Shown one piece after another: positions 1 through 6,760 of a stretch of DNA of 9,645 bases. The stretch is taken from assembly GCA_964366065.1 (NCBI GenBank), contig CAYISF010000027.1:1-9645 (forward strand). Direction: 5' to 3'. Source of the DNA: JBAZYZ01 sp964366065 (GTDB taxonomy: Bacteria > Patescibacteriota > Minisyncoccia > Phycocordibacterales > VMEP01). The translations under genes and the position numbers were made by a program. Under the pieces are notes generated by a model that searched no databases, was not told the origin of the DNA, and saw nothing but the letters and a program-made list of their open reading frames with translations. Each line of letters begins with the position of its first letter. Within the stretch, counting starts at the first letter, position 1.

Positions 1-3000
1 GTAGAGCCAAGCTCACTACAGGGTAAACTTTTCACTTTTAGCTCGCGGAGCGGCTGTCTTACTTTTATATTCGCTTTTGCCCTCGCCTCAAGCCCGTCCG
101 AAACAATTTTTCTCGTCAGCAACATCCATAAAGTTATGTTCACGTTGTCAGCCGGAATTTTGGCGATAGGCCACTTCTCCAAATGCACGCTTTCTTCTTT
201 TTTGCCCTTTGTGATCTTCAAATACAAGTCATCGGCAATAAACGGCGTAAACGGGGCTGTAATTTTTGAAAGTTCCGTAAGCACGTATTTTGTCGTTTCA
301 AGCGCCGCGCGTTTATCATTTTCGTCATCACCCTTGAAGCGTTCTCGCGAACGGCGTATATACCAAGTAGAAAGGTCGTCTATAAATCCGCCTATTGGTT
401 TTGTCGCTCTGTCTAATTCATAAGAATCCAATGCCGAAGTTGTTTCATGGATTAGCTGATTTAACCGAGTAATAATCCATCTATCAAGAACATTTTCCGA
501 CAAGGCGCTTTCTTCTTCGTTCCCGCGATAAAGTTCGTAGAACGCGTAGACATTGTTCAAGCGAACGATATTTTTCTTGTATATCTCATTAACTCCTTTT
601 TCCGAAAAAAATAAATCTTCAGCGCGCATGGCGGGAGCGGAAAGAAGGTAATAGCGGAGCGCGTCAGCGCCATATTTATTAACCATTTCCATCGGGTCGG
701 GATAATTTTTAAGCCGTTTGGACATTTTCTGCCCGTCTTCTGCCAGAATAGTTCCGTTTACAATTACATTTTTATACGAACTCTTATCGAACAATCCCAC
801 GGAGAGAACAAGCAAGCTGTAAAACCAGCCGCGGGTCTGGTCCAGCCCTTCGGCGATAAAATCGGCCGGGAAATTGCGCTTGAATTCCTTTTCGTTTTCA
901 AACGGATAATGAAATTGGGCGTATGGCATTGAGCCCGATTCAAACCAGCAATCAAAAACATCAGGAATGCGCTTCATTGTTCCGCCGCACTGGCAGTCAT
1001 AAATCACCTCGTCAATGTAGGGCCGATGGAAATCAAGTTCGCCGTCATAATTTCGCGGTATAAGCTTAAACGGCAATTCTTCAAACTGGGAATTTCTCAA
1101 AAAATCCTCTCCGCGATTCCCTTTCTCCCGTATGGAAATCTCATTTGTAACACCCGAAGCGACGCTCCACAGCATCCATGATGTGTATTCATGGGTAACG
1201 ATAAGAATATTCCGATTGTGATATGTTTTTTCAATATCATTCAGAGCCAAGAGCACCCTTCGTTTTATGTCGGTTAATGTTTCTCCGCCTTCAGGAGCTT
1301 TTACGAACTTCTCGGCATACGATGAAAAAAAGTTTTGGTATTCCCCGGAGGTTTTATTGTTAAATACTCCCGTGTTTATTTCTTGGATTCTCGGGTCAAA
1401 GATAATATGTTCGCCCGGAATGCCCAGAGTTTCCGCAAGTATTTCGGCTGTCTCGCGCGTACGCATAAAGTCGGACGATATGACGCGGTCAATGTGGATG
1501 CCTTCATTTTTTAATTTTTCTGCCGCCGCGAGGATTTGCTTTCTGCCCCCTTCTGTCACATGGTCCTCTTTTTTCGGGTCGGAATTAACGTGGCCGGAAA
1601 CATTGCTCTCCGATTCCCCGTGGCGGATGACAAAATATCGGTTGCCGGAAACCGGCATTTTTTGCGAAAGCTCCGCGGCGCTTCCGAACACGTCTACTCT
1701 ATCGCACTCGGCGCATTTCCAAACGGGGATGGGGGCGCCCCAAAAGCGGCCGCGTGAAATAGCCCAGTCGCGCGCGCCTTCAAGCCACTTGCCAAACCGG
1801 CCAACACCCACATGTTCCGGCACCCATCCGACTTTCTCATTCTCGGAAACTATTTTATCGCGGATTTCCGTGACTTTCACGAACCACGATGGGGTAGCGT
1901 AATTTATAAGCGGCGTCTCGCAGCGCCAACAAAACGGATATGCATGCGTTACTTTTTCTTTGGAGAAAAGCGCTCCTTTTGACGCCAGATATTTTATTAC
2001 GGCAACATCGGCTGACTGCGTGTCCCCTTTTTGCTTAACGTATAGGCCGGCGAAATCTTTGACTTCGTGCTTAAACTTGCCGTCAATGCCGACATGCTCC
2101 ACCATCGGCAGATTTTCGCGGAGAGCCAAATTCATGTCGTCCTCGCCGAAGCAGGGGGCGATATGGACAATACCGGTACCCTCCTCGGTCGTTACAAAAT
2201 TCGCGCCGTAAATTTTCCAACCGTTCTTGCGATTTTCTAACTCACTATCGCTGGCATAATAATCAAAAAGTGGTTTATACGATTTGCCGATTAGGTCTTT
2301 TCCTTTAAACTCACCCATAACTTCATATGAAGTATCTTTTATTGCTGCTTTAATCCTCTCTTTGGCCAAAATGTAAAATTCTTTTTTGTTATTGGTTATC
2401 TTTACATAGGTAAGGTCAAAACCAACCGCAAGGGCGGTGTTGCCCGGCAATGTCCACGGAGTAGTAGTCCAGGCGAGCAAATACACTCCCGGGTTATCAG
2501 ATAATTCAAATTTCACCGTTACCGAAATATCCGTCACGTCTCGGTATCCTTGCGCCACCTCAAAATTCGAGACGGCCGTTTCGCAGCGCGGGCACACATA
2601 CATTATCTTGCGCCCCTCGTAGATAAGCCCCTTGTCGTAAAGCGTCTTGAAAGCCCACCAGATGGATTCCGAATATGTCGCGTCCATTGTTTTGTACGAC
2701 AAATCCATGTCAACAAATCTGCCAAGGCGGGGAATAATTTCCTTCCAATACGAATCAAGGCGAAGGACGGCTCTGCGCGCGGCTTCGTTAAAATTATCAA
2801 TGCCATATTCTTCAATGTCTTTTTTGTGGGAAAGATGGAGTTCCTGCTCAATGATATTTTCAATAGGCAGGCCGTGGCAGTCCCAACCCCACTGGCGGCG
2901 GACAAAGCGGCCTTTCATCGTCTGATAGCGGGGAATGGCATCTTTAATTGTGCCGGACACGACATGCCCGTAGTGCGGCTCGCCGGTGGCGAAAGGCGGC

Positions 3001-3155
3001 CCGTCGTAAAAAACAAATGGCTTCCCGTTCTTTGTTTTTTCAAGCGTTTTTTCAAAAATTTTCTTCTCCCGCCAATTGGCGAGAACACGCTCCTCGGCCA
3101 ACGCAACTTCGGACTTTTTTACTTTGTGTGGATGTTTTTCGGATTTTTCTGGCAT
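1..3155 (-). CDS. ileS: Isoleucyl-tRNA synthetase with inserted histidine-phosphatase domain (3' end missing)
   Basis: Cytoplasmic enzyme that charges tRNA-Ile with isoleucine using ATP. The frame is open from the ATG at 3155 to the left edge (1051 codons present, no stop reached). Visible in order: class I HIGH motif as HYGH (residues 61-64); a CPRC knuckle (188-191); the CP1 editing domain with TTTPWTLPGN (230-239) and GTGIVHIAP...GEDD (326-340); a zinc knuckle CAEC (481-484); an extra domain of about 200 residues; a second knuckle CQC (721-723); then DCWFESGSMPYAQ, LDQTRGWFY, KMSKR (810-814) and a helical anticodon-binding region. The wording of these motifs is that of the archaeal/eukaryotic IleRS type, not the E. 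coli type. The gene starts 18 nt after argS with no clear ribosome binding site, so the two are probably cotranscribed. The C-terminus lies outside the window. The family call is very secure. Confidence 0.96.
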   Translation of the reverse strand, partial: MPEKSEKHPHKVKKSEVALAEERVLANWREKKIFEKTLEKTKNGKPFVFYDGPPFATGEPHYGHVVSGTIKDAIPRYQTMKGRFVRRQWGWDCHGLPIENIIEQELHLSHKKDIEEYGIDNFNEAARRAVLRLDSYWKEIIPRLGRFVDMDLSYKTMDATYSESIWWAFKTLYDKGLIYEGRKIMYVCPRCETAVSNFEVAQGYRDVTDISVTVKFELSDNPGVYLLAWTTTPWTLPGNTALAVGFDLTYVKITNNKKEFYILAKERIKAAIKDTSYEVMGEFKGKDLIGKSYKPLFDYYASDSELENRKNGWKIYGANFVTTEEGTGIVHIAPCFGEDDMNLALRENLPMVEHVGIDGKFKHEVKDFAGLYVKQKGDTQSADVAVIKYLASKGALFSKEKVTHAYPFCWRCETPLINYATPSWFVKVTEIRDKIVSENEKVGWVPEHVGVGRFGKWLEGARDWAISRGRFWGAPIPVWKCAECDRVDVFGSAAELSQKMPVSGNRYFVIRHGESESNVSGHVNSDPKKEDHVTEGGRKQILAAAEKLKNEGIHIDRVISSDFMRTRETAEILAETLGIPGEHIIFDPRIQEINTGVFNNKTSGEYQNFFSSYAEKFVKAPEGGETLTDIKRRVLLALNDIEKTYHNRNILIVTHEYTSWMLWSVASGVTNEISIREKGNRGEDFLRNSQFEELPFKLIPRNYDGELDFHRPYIDEVIYDCQCGGTMKRIPDVFDCWFESGSMPYAQFHYPFENEKEFKRNFPADFIAEGLDQTRGWFYSLLVLSVGLFDKSSYKNVIVNGTILAEDGQKMSKRLKNYPDPMEMVNKYGADALRYYLLSAPAMRAEDLFFSEKGVNEIYKKNIVRLNNVYAFYELYRGNEEESALSENVLDRWIITRLNQLIHETTSALDSYELDRATKPIGGFIDDLSTWYIRRSRERFKGDDENDKRAALETTKYVLTELSKITAPFTPFIADDLYLKITKGKKEESVHLEKWPIAKIPADNVNITLWMLLTRKIVSDGLEARAKANIKVRQPLRELKVKSLPCSELGS
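1050..1664 (-). other. Histidine phosphatase (phosphoglycerate-mutase-like) domain inside ileS
   Basis: This is a protein domain, in frame with ileS, at about residues 498-702. It carries the full histidine-phosphatase signature: RHGE (R511, H512, G513, E514) with the phospho-accepting His; SSDFMRTRETA with R565; E592 in QEINTG as the likely general acid; PEGGETLTDIKRRV (621-634); and the second catalytic His, H655, in IVTHE. The flanking synthetase sequence resumes cleanly: VFGSAAEL precedes it and DFHRPYIDEV follows it, and both match ordinary IleRS zinc-ribbon text. Because no catalytic residue is missing, phosphatase or phosphotransferase activity is plausible. The substrate cannot be read from sequence. 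No start codon, ribosome site or stop suggests a separate gene. Confidence 0.92.
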
Positions 3156-3173
3156 TTTTTTATGCTACCACAA

Positions 3174-4757
3174 TTACATTTTATTCGGCGCGGAAATACC
3201 GAGTAGGTTCAGAGATTTCGCAAGCGTCTCTTTAGCGACAGTCGCAAGCGTAAGCGCGCCAGCATTGTATGAAATGCCGCTCACAATGCGCACCTTTTCA
3301 TAAAATTGCGCGAAAGAAGACGCCAGCTCATAAGCATAAGTGGTCAATTTGTGCACCTGATAATCTTCGGTTATGGACGAAATAATTTCCGGAAATTCAA
3401 TTATTTTTACCGCCAGAGTCCGCGCCGCCGGTTCTTTGAAGGTGTCTGCTATTTCGCTTCCATCCGGCGCGGCACTTTTCGCTTTTTCCAAAATTGAACT
3501 TATGCGCGCATGGGCATACTGAACATAAAAAACCGGGTTCTTGGCCGAGTGTTCCTTGGCAAGAGCCATGTCAAATTCCATATGGGTGTTAAGCGACTTA
3601 TCCGAGAAAAACCAGCGGACAGTGTCCAGTCCGAATTCATCAACCAAATCATGAAGTAAGATTACATTTCCGGAACGCTTGGACATTTTTGCCGAAACGC
3701 CGTTTCCCTTAAGCGACACCATTTGGGCTATGAAAATAATTAGCTTACTCTCCGGCCAGCCAAGCATCTTGCCAGCCGCGCGAATCTTTTTTACGTGCCC
3801 CTGATGGTCCGCTCCCCAAATATCAATGACTTCATCACTCCCGCGGTTTAGTTTTTCAGCATGATACGCGATATCCGGCAAAATATATCCGACCGAACCG
3901 TCAGACCGGATAACAACCCTATCCTCATCGTCGCCATATTCGCTTGTTTTTAGCCACGAAGCGCCCTCTTTTTCATAGATAAGATTTTTATCCTTGAGCG
4001 TCTCCAGCATCTTTCTGTCTTTGCCGGAAGCGCGAAGCTCTGTCTCTTCGGAAAACCATTTATCAAACCGAATGCCGAGTTTTTCCACTATAAATTCACG
4101 ATTATTCTCCTGAATTTTTTCGGCAAGTTTAAATCCTGCCTCCGTTTCATCCAAGCCCGAAAAATCCATATCCCGCATCAAGGACTCAAGCTCCGGGGTC
4201 TTATACTGACTGCCTTTCCCGAGCGCGGTTTTGCCGAGTTCCATTATCTGCTTGCTCTCACGGGAATTGTTTATCAGGTATTCACGGTCAACTTTTGCTC
4301 CAGAAAAAGAAAAGATGTTCGCCAAGCAGTCGCCGTAGAATGCTCCGCGGCCGTGGCCGACGTGAAGTTCTCCAGTCGGATTCAGTGAAACAAATTCAAT
4401 ATTTATCTTTCTGCCTGAAATAAAATCAAAACCGCCGATGAGATTCTTTTCCAAATCTTCCACCTCGCCCTTAAGCGTCCGGTCGGACAGGAAAAAATTA
4501 ATTAAGCCGGGACCCGCAACTTCGGTTCTTCCCCTGTCAACATAATCGCTAAAAGATTTGCTTTCAAAAAGTTCTCCGAGAAGCGCGCGGGCCGTTTCAA
4601 GCGGTTTTTTCCCCGCATCGGCATAACAAAAAGCCGCATTGGTCTCAAAGTCACCAAACCGCGCTCCTGGCGAAATATCAAATTTAAGCTTGCTGGGATC
4701 AAACCGGAGGCGGATAAAGGCCTCTATTATTTCTTTCCTCAAAAAATCGCTTACCAT
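3174..4757 (-). CDS. argS: Arginyl-tRNA synthetase
   Basis: Class I synthetase that charges tRNA-Arg in the cytoplasm. Numbered from the ATG at 4757 (527 aa): an N-terminal tRNA D-loop recognition domain (about 1-100), NPTGELHVGHGRG with the HVGH signature (132-135), the GADHQGHVKKI segment, KMSKRSGNVILLHDLVDEFG with KMSK (357-360), then FVQYAHARISSI-type text (VFYVQYAHARISSI) opening the anticodon-binding domain, and a C-terminus LGISAPNKM typical of the family. It is somewhat shorter than many bacterial ArgRS but complete. An in-frame GTG at 4778 would add seven residues (MCVKINC). I prefer the ATG because conserved-looking sequence begins there; neither start has a well-spaced ribosome site. 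ileS follows after 18 nt. A candidate promoter and a palindromic operator lie upstream, next to arsR. Confidence 0.97.
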   Translation of the reverse strand: MVSDFLRKEIIEAFIRLRFDPSKLKFDISPGARFGDFETNAAFCYADAGKKPLETARALLGELFESKSFSDYVDRGRTEVAGPGLINFFLSDRTLKGEVEDLEKNLIGGFDFISGRKINIEFVSLNPTGELHVGHGRGAFYGDCLANIFSFSGAKVDREYLINNSRESKQIMELGKTALGKGSQYKTPELESLMRDMDFSGLDETEAGFKLAEKIQENNREFIVEKLGIRFDKWFSEETELRASGKDRKMLETLKDKNLIYEKEGASWLKTSEYGDDEDRVVIRSDGSVGYILPDIAYHAEKLNRGSDEVIDIWGADHQGHVKKIRAAGKMLGWPESKLIIFIAQMVSLKGNGVSAKMSKRSGNVILLHDLVDEFGLDTVRWFFSDKSLNTHMEFDMALAKEHSAKNPVFYVQYAHARISSILEKAKSAAPDGSEIADTFKEPAARTLAVKIIEFPEIISSITEDYQVHKLTTYAYELASSFAQFYEKVRIVSGISYNAGALTLATVAKETLAKSLNLLGISAPNKM

Positions 4758-4806
4758 ACAATTAATCTTAACACACACCGCCCCTCATCCGCATCGCTCA
4801 TTCTCC

Positions 4807-4848
4807 ATTTACTATTGTCTAATTCGTGCGAATTAGACAATAGTAAAT
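4807..4848. promoter_or_regulatory. Perfect palindrome, arsR-argS intergenic (candidate ArsR operator, copy 1)
   Basis: Two 20-bp arms are perfectly complementary around the 2-nt centre TG at 4827-4828. The inner half-site is ATTGTCTAATTCG. A second copy with the same core lies at 5158-5189, on the other side of arsR. Symmetric dyads with a 2-nt centre are the usual shape of ArsR/SmtB operators, and arsR is the adjacent gene. No T-run follows on either strand, so it does not look like an intrinsic terminator. The operator role is inference; a mobile palindromic repeat or an RNA hairpin in the argS leader are the alternatives. Confidence 0.6.
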
Positions 4849-4867
4849 ACTATGTAAAAAATGTAAA
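4840..4867 (-). promoter_or_regulatory. Candidate argS-ileS promoter overlapping the palindrome
   Basis: On the minus strand TTTACA (4862-4867) is followed after 16 nt by TACTAT (4840-4845): five of six and four of six matches to the sigma70 boxes. The -10 box and the predicted start (about 4833) fall inside the first palindrome, so a bound repressor would block it. The region also holds two tandem copies of CATTTTTTA (4855-4872), whose low complexity makes chance -35 matches easier. Moderate to low certainty. Confidence 0.4.
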
Positions 4868-4872
4868 AAATG

Positions 4873-5151
4873 CTACAAAAGTAAAATTATGCGACGCGCC
4901 GGTTCGGAAATATTACCAGCGAGGCGATAAAACACCTGTAAACTTCTTTGCTCTTTTTCCAAAATATCAGCAGATGCGAGTACCGCTAAATGCCGCGAGG
5001 TTGATTTAAAAGACAGTTTAATTTCATAGGATACCTCCCCCACAGATGCTTCTTTTTGATTCTTAATGAATTTCACAATTGAAAGTCGCCGGCGATTGGC
5101 CAGGGCCTTAAGCGGTCGCTCCATTTCTTTTTCTTTCATACCTATAATCAT
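4873..5151 (-). CDS. Small ArsR-family winged-helix transcriptional repressor
   Basis: A 92-residue DNA-binding protein consisting of little more than one winged helix. LKALANRRRLSIVKFI (14-29) is the characteristic ArsR opening helix; residues about 35-60 (ASVGEVSYEIKLSFKSTSRHLAVLASADIL) form the helix-turn-helix, with KSTSRHLAVL as the recognition helix; and residues 62-76 (ILEKEQRSLQVFYRL) form the wing. There is no cysteine anywhere and no obvious metal-site motif, so it is unlikely to be a metal sensor of the classical ArsR/SmtB kind. The ATG at 5151 has a weak AAGGT four nt upstream; in-frame ATGs at 5139 and 5124 are alternatives. It sits between the thymidylate synthase and argS and is flanked by two near-identical palindromes, which suggests autorepression and control of argS-ileS. 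The ligand or signal is unknown. Confidence 0.85.
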   Translation of the reverse strand: MIIGMKEKEMERPLKALANRRRLSIVKFIKNQKEASVGEVSYEIKLSFKSTSRHLAVLASADILEKEQRSLQVFYRLAGNISEPARRIILLL

Positions 5152-5157
5152 ACAACC

Positions 5158-5189
5158 TTATTGTCTAATTCGCACGAATTAGACAATAA
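5158..5189. promoter_or_regulatory. Perfect palindrome upstream of arsR (candidate ArsR operator, copy 2)
   Basis: Two 15-bp arms pair perfectly around the centre CA at 5173-5174. The core is identical to the copy at 4807-4848, except that the 2-nt centre is its complement, meaning the same element in the opposite orientation. It ends seven bases before the arsR start codon, a position suited to autorepression of transcription or to hiding the arsR start in a hairpin. It also supplies the last codons of the short upstream frame at 5165-5215. Confidence 0.6.
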
Positions 5190-5215
5190 AAATCGTCACG
5201 AATGAAGTTGTTCAT
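5165..5215 (-). CDS. Possible 16-residue leader peptide upstream of arsR
   Basis: An ATG at 5215 opens a 16-codon frame (MNNFIRDDFYCLIRAN, stop TAG at 5165-5167). It is preceded by GAGGTGG ending five bases before the ATG, the strongest ribosome binding site I can find in the window. The last several codons are made of palindrome sequence, so a translating ribosome would run through the dyad and stop inside it. The frame is not in phase with arsR, whose start is 14 nt beyond the stop. It could be a leader peptide coupling translation to hairpin formation, or the 5' stub of a gene cut by insertion of the palindrome. The peptide resembles nothing I recognise. Confidence 0.35.
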   Translation of the reverse strand: MNNFIRDDFYCLIRAN

Positions 5216-5239
5216 AACTTCCACCTCTTCTTCCCTAAT

Positions 5240-6757
5240 CTAAACGAGAGAGGAAAAATCAAGGGCTGAATCCTGTTTATACGGAATGTTAAGGGCAAGC
5301 GCGATTTCCGCCTTCATAAGTTCTTCGCCCAAATACGACGAATGGTAAGAATCCACGGGGTGCTGGCTACTATTAATCTTATCGTTGATTTCCCGGGCTT
5401 TTACACCGCTATATTCTTTGAGCAATTGGCTGTCCGGCGAAAAATGCTGCACTTGGATTTTATTTTCAATAACATTAATCGTGTAATAACCGCGCGGATC
5501 ATAAAAGCAATTAGTCCCTATGTAATACTTTTCAAGTATGTTTTTTGTATCATTCCAATTGTCCTCATAAATGTGGGCGCTGCATGAGATGGTCGTAAGC
5601 GGACCCATTTCAAGGCCGAGTCCCAGAGCTATAATCTTCTGGAGTTTTCTTAAGCCAAACGCATTAAGTGGCCACGCGCGAAACATGTCATTGCTCCGGA
5701 TGTAAACGGTAAGCGTCAGTTTATTTTCCGGCACGTATGGTTGCACTAGTACGATACAAGGACTGCTTTTGTCTTTATTCAGAATACGCCTCGTAAGCTC
5801 GTCATCCACAATCCATGTCTGCGCGATAGCCGATGCCCGATGGATATCTTCTTTCAGGTACGCGATAATGTCGGCAATTTGATCAATTCTGAAAGCATTT
5901 TTTCCTTCCCATGCTCTCAATCGCGAACCATAAGTATACGCGGTGCCCTCCGGTATCGCGTCGGTGCAAATCTCGTTGTAATAACTTTTCAGGTACTTTT
6001 CATCAAAACGAAAGTATTCCTCCATCTCCGGAGTGTCGGGGTCTTCATTATCAACAATTGCTATAAAATTTTGGCACAGGCGCACCGAAGTAGAGTCATT
6101 CGCTTTCAGCTTTACGATGTTTCCGTAATCATAAATATTTTTTAAAATTTTAAGCCATACCTCGCCGACTTTTTCCCCCCGCGCCAAAAATCCTGCCTTC
6201 TCCGACGGAAAACTGTCTGTCGATAATTTCGGTTTTTCGTAAAATCTCGGCTTGGCATAAGGTTCTAATTTGGCAAATGCTCCGGAAGCCGCGGCAATAA
6301 TCTTTGCGTATTCTCTTGAATCGTCAAGGTCGGCAATCTTATCGGTTAAATCATGGAGTGTCACGTGTTTCCGCAATTCTTCAATATCTTCAGGCGGAAT
6401 AAGCGCCGGTATGGGGCAATCGGTGCCGACGACCATCCCGTTTATAACGCCTTTCTCAAAAAAATTAACAATAACTTCTTTGCTTTTGGACTTGTCGTTC
6501 CCGACTAAAATTACATGGCGGACATTCGGATTCGCGAGGCAGTTCCTTATAAAAGGCTCTAGAGCGTTTCTCCGGTCGTAAAACTGGCCGATTATGGCAT
6601 AACCATTTGAATCTATCTCTTTGTGCACAATCTCTTTATCCGTCCAAAGTGTGGCAATTCCAATATTGCTTTTTAGGTTTCCCAAATGAAGCTTCTCGTG
6701 AAATTCTTGGGGCCAGTTTGCTTCGAGCAGCTCTTTAATGTAATTCTCATCAATCAT
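5240..6757 (-). CDS. Thymidylate synthase (ThyA superfamily) with N-terminal MtrA/DUF4346-like domain
   Basis: A 505-residue protein predicted to methylate dUMP to dTMP with a folate-type donor. The C-terminal two-thirds has ThyA hallmarks: YGSRLRAWEG (276-285), SSPCIVLVQ with the nucleophile Cys at C334, RSND (354-357) for phosphate and nucleotide contacts, WPLN with N365, and AHIYEDNW with H395 and Y397. The residue after the Cys is Ile instead of the His of E. coli ThyA, and the wording is closer to the methanogen-type enzymes. The N-terminal part (about 50-150), with HVILVGNDKSKSKEVIVNFF and INGMVVGTDCPIPALIPPEDIEELRKHV, resembles the MtrA/DUF4346 family of methyl-transfer proteins; this part is less certain. 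The ATG lies 3 nt after the dcd stop, so the two are coupled. Location next to dCTP deaminase fits dTMP synthesis. Confidence 0.82.
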   Translation of the reverse strand: MIDENYIKELLEANWPQEFHEKLHLGNLKSNIGIATLWTDKEIVHKEIDSNGYAIIGQFYDRRNALEPFIRNCLANPNVRHVILVGNDKSKSKEVIVNFFEKGVINGMVVGTDCPIPALIPPEDIEELRKHVTLHDLTDKIADLDDSREYAKIIAAASGAFAKLEPYAKPRFYEKPKLSTDSFPSEKAGFLARGEKVGEVWLKILKNIYDYGNIVKLKANDSTSVRLCQNFIAIVDNEDPDTPEMEEYFRFDEKYLKSYYNEICTDAIPEGTAYTYGSRLRAWEGKNAFRIDQIADIIAYLKEDIHRASAIAQTWIVDDELTRRILNKDKSSPCIVLVQPYVPENKLTLTVYIRSNDMFRAWPLNAFGLRKLQKIIALGLGLEMGPLTTISCSAHIYEDNWNDTKNILEKYYIGTNCFYDPRGYYTINVIENKIQVQHFSPDSQLLKEYSGVKAREINDKINSSQHPVDSYHSSYLGEELMKAEIALALNIPYKQDSALDFSSLV

Positions 6758-6760
6758 GTC

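Noticed and set aside
1050..1664. The phosphatase region as a separate gene between two ileS fragments.
   Set aside because: The reading frame is continuous from 3155 to the left edge and all motifs before and after are in one phase; no stop, start or ribosome site delimits it.
1267..1902. A 211-codon plus-strand open frame opposite ileS.
   Set aside because: It is antisense to the phosphatase insert and zinc ribbon of ileS, whose minus-strand frame shows family motifs; the plus-strand product has a low-complexity, motif-free composition.
2550..3206. A 218-codon plus-strand open frame overlapping the start of ileS.
   Set aside because: It lies opposite the HIGH-motif region of ileS and shows no recognisable domain, so it is a shadow frame.
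4807..5189. The palindrome pair as terminal repeats of a transposon carrying arsR.
   Set aside because: There is no transposase, no target-site duplication was found, and each copy is itself symmetric, which suits an operator better than a transposon end. Not fully excluded.
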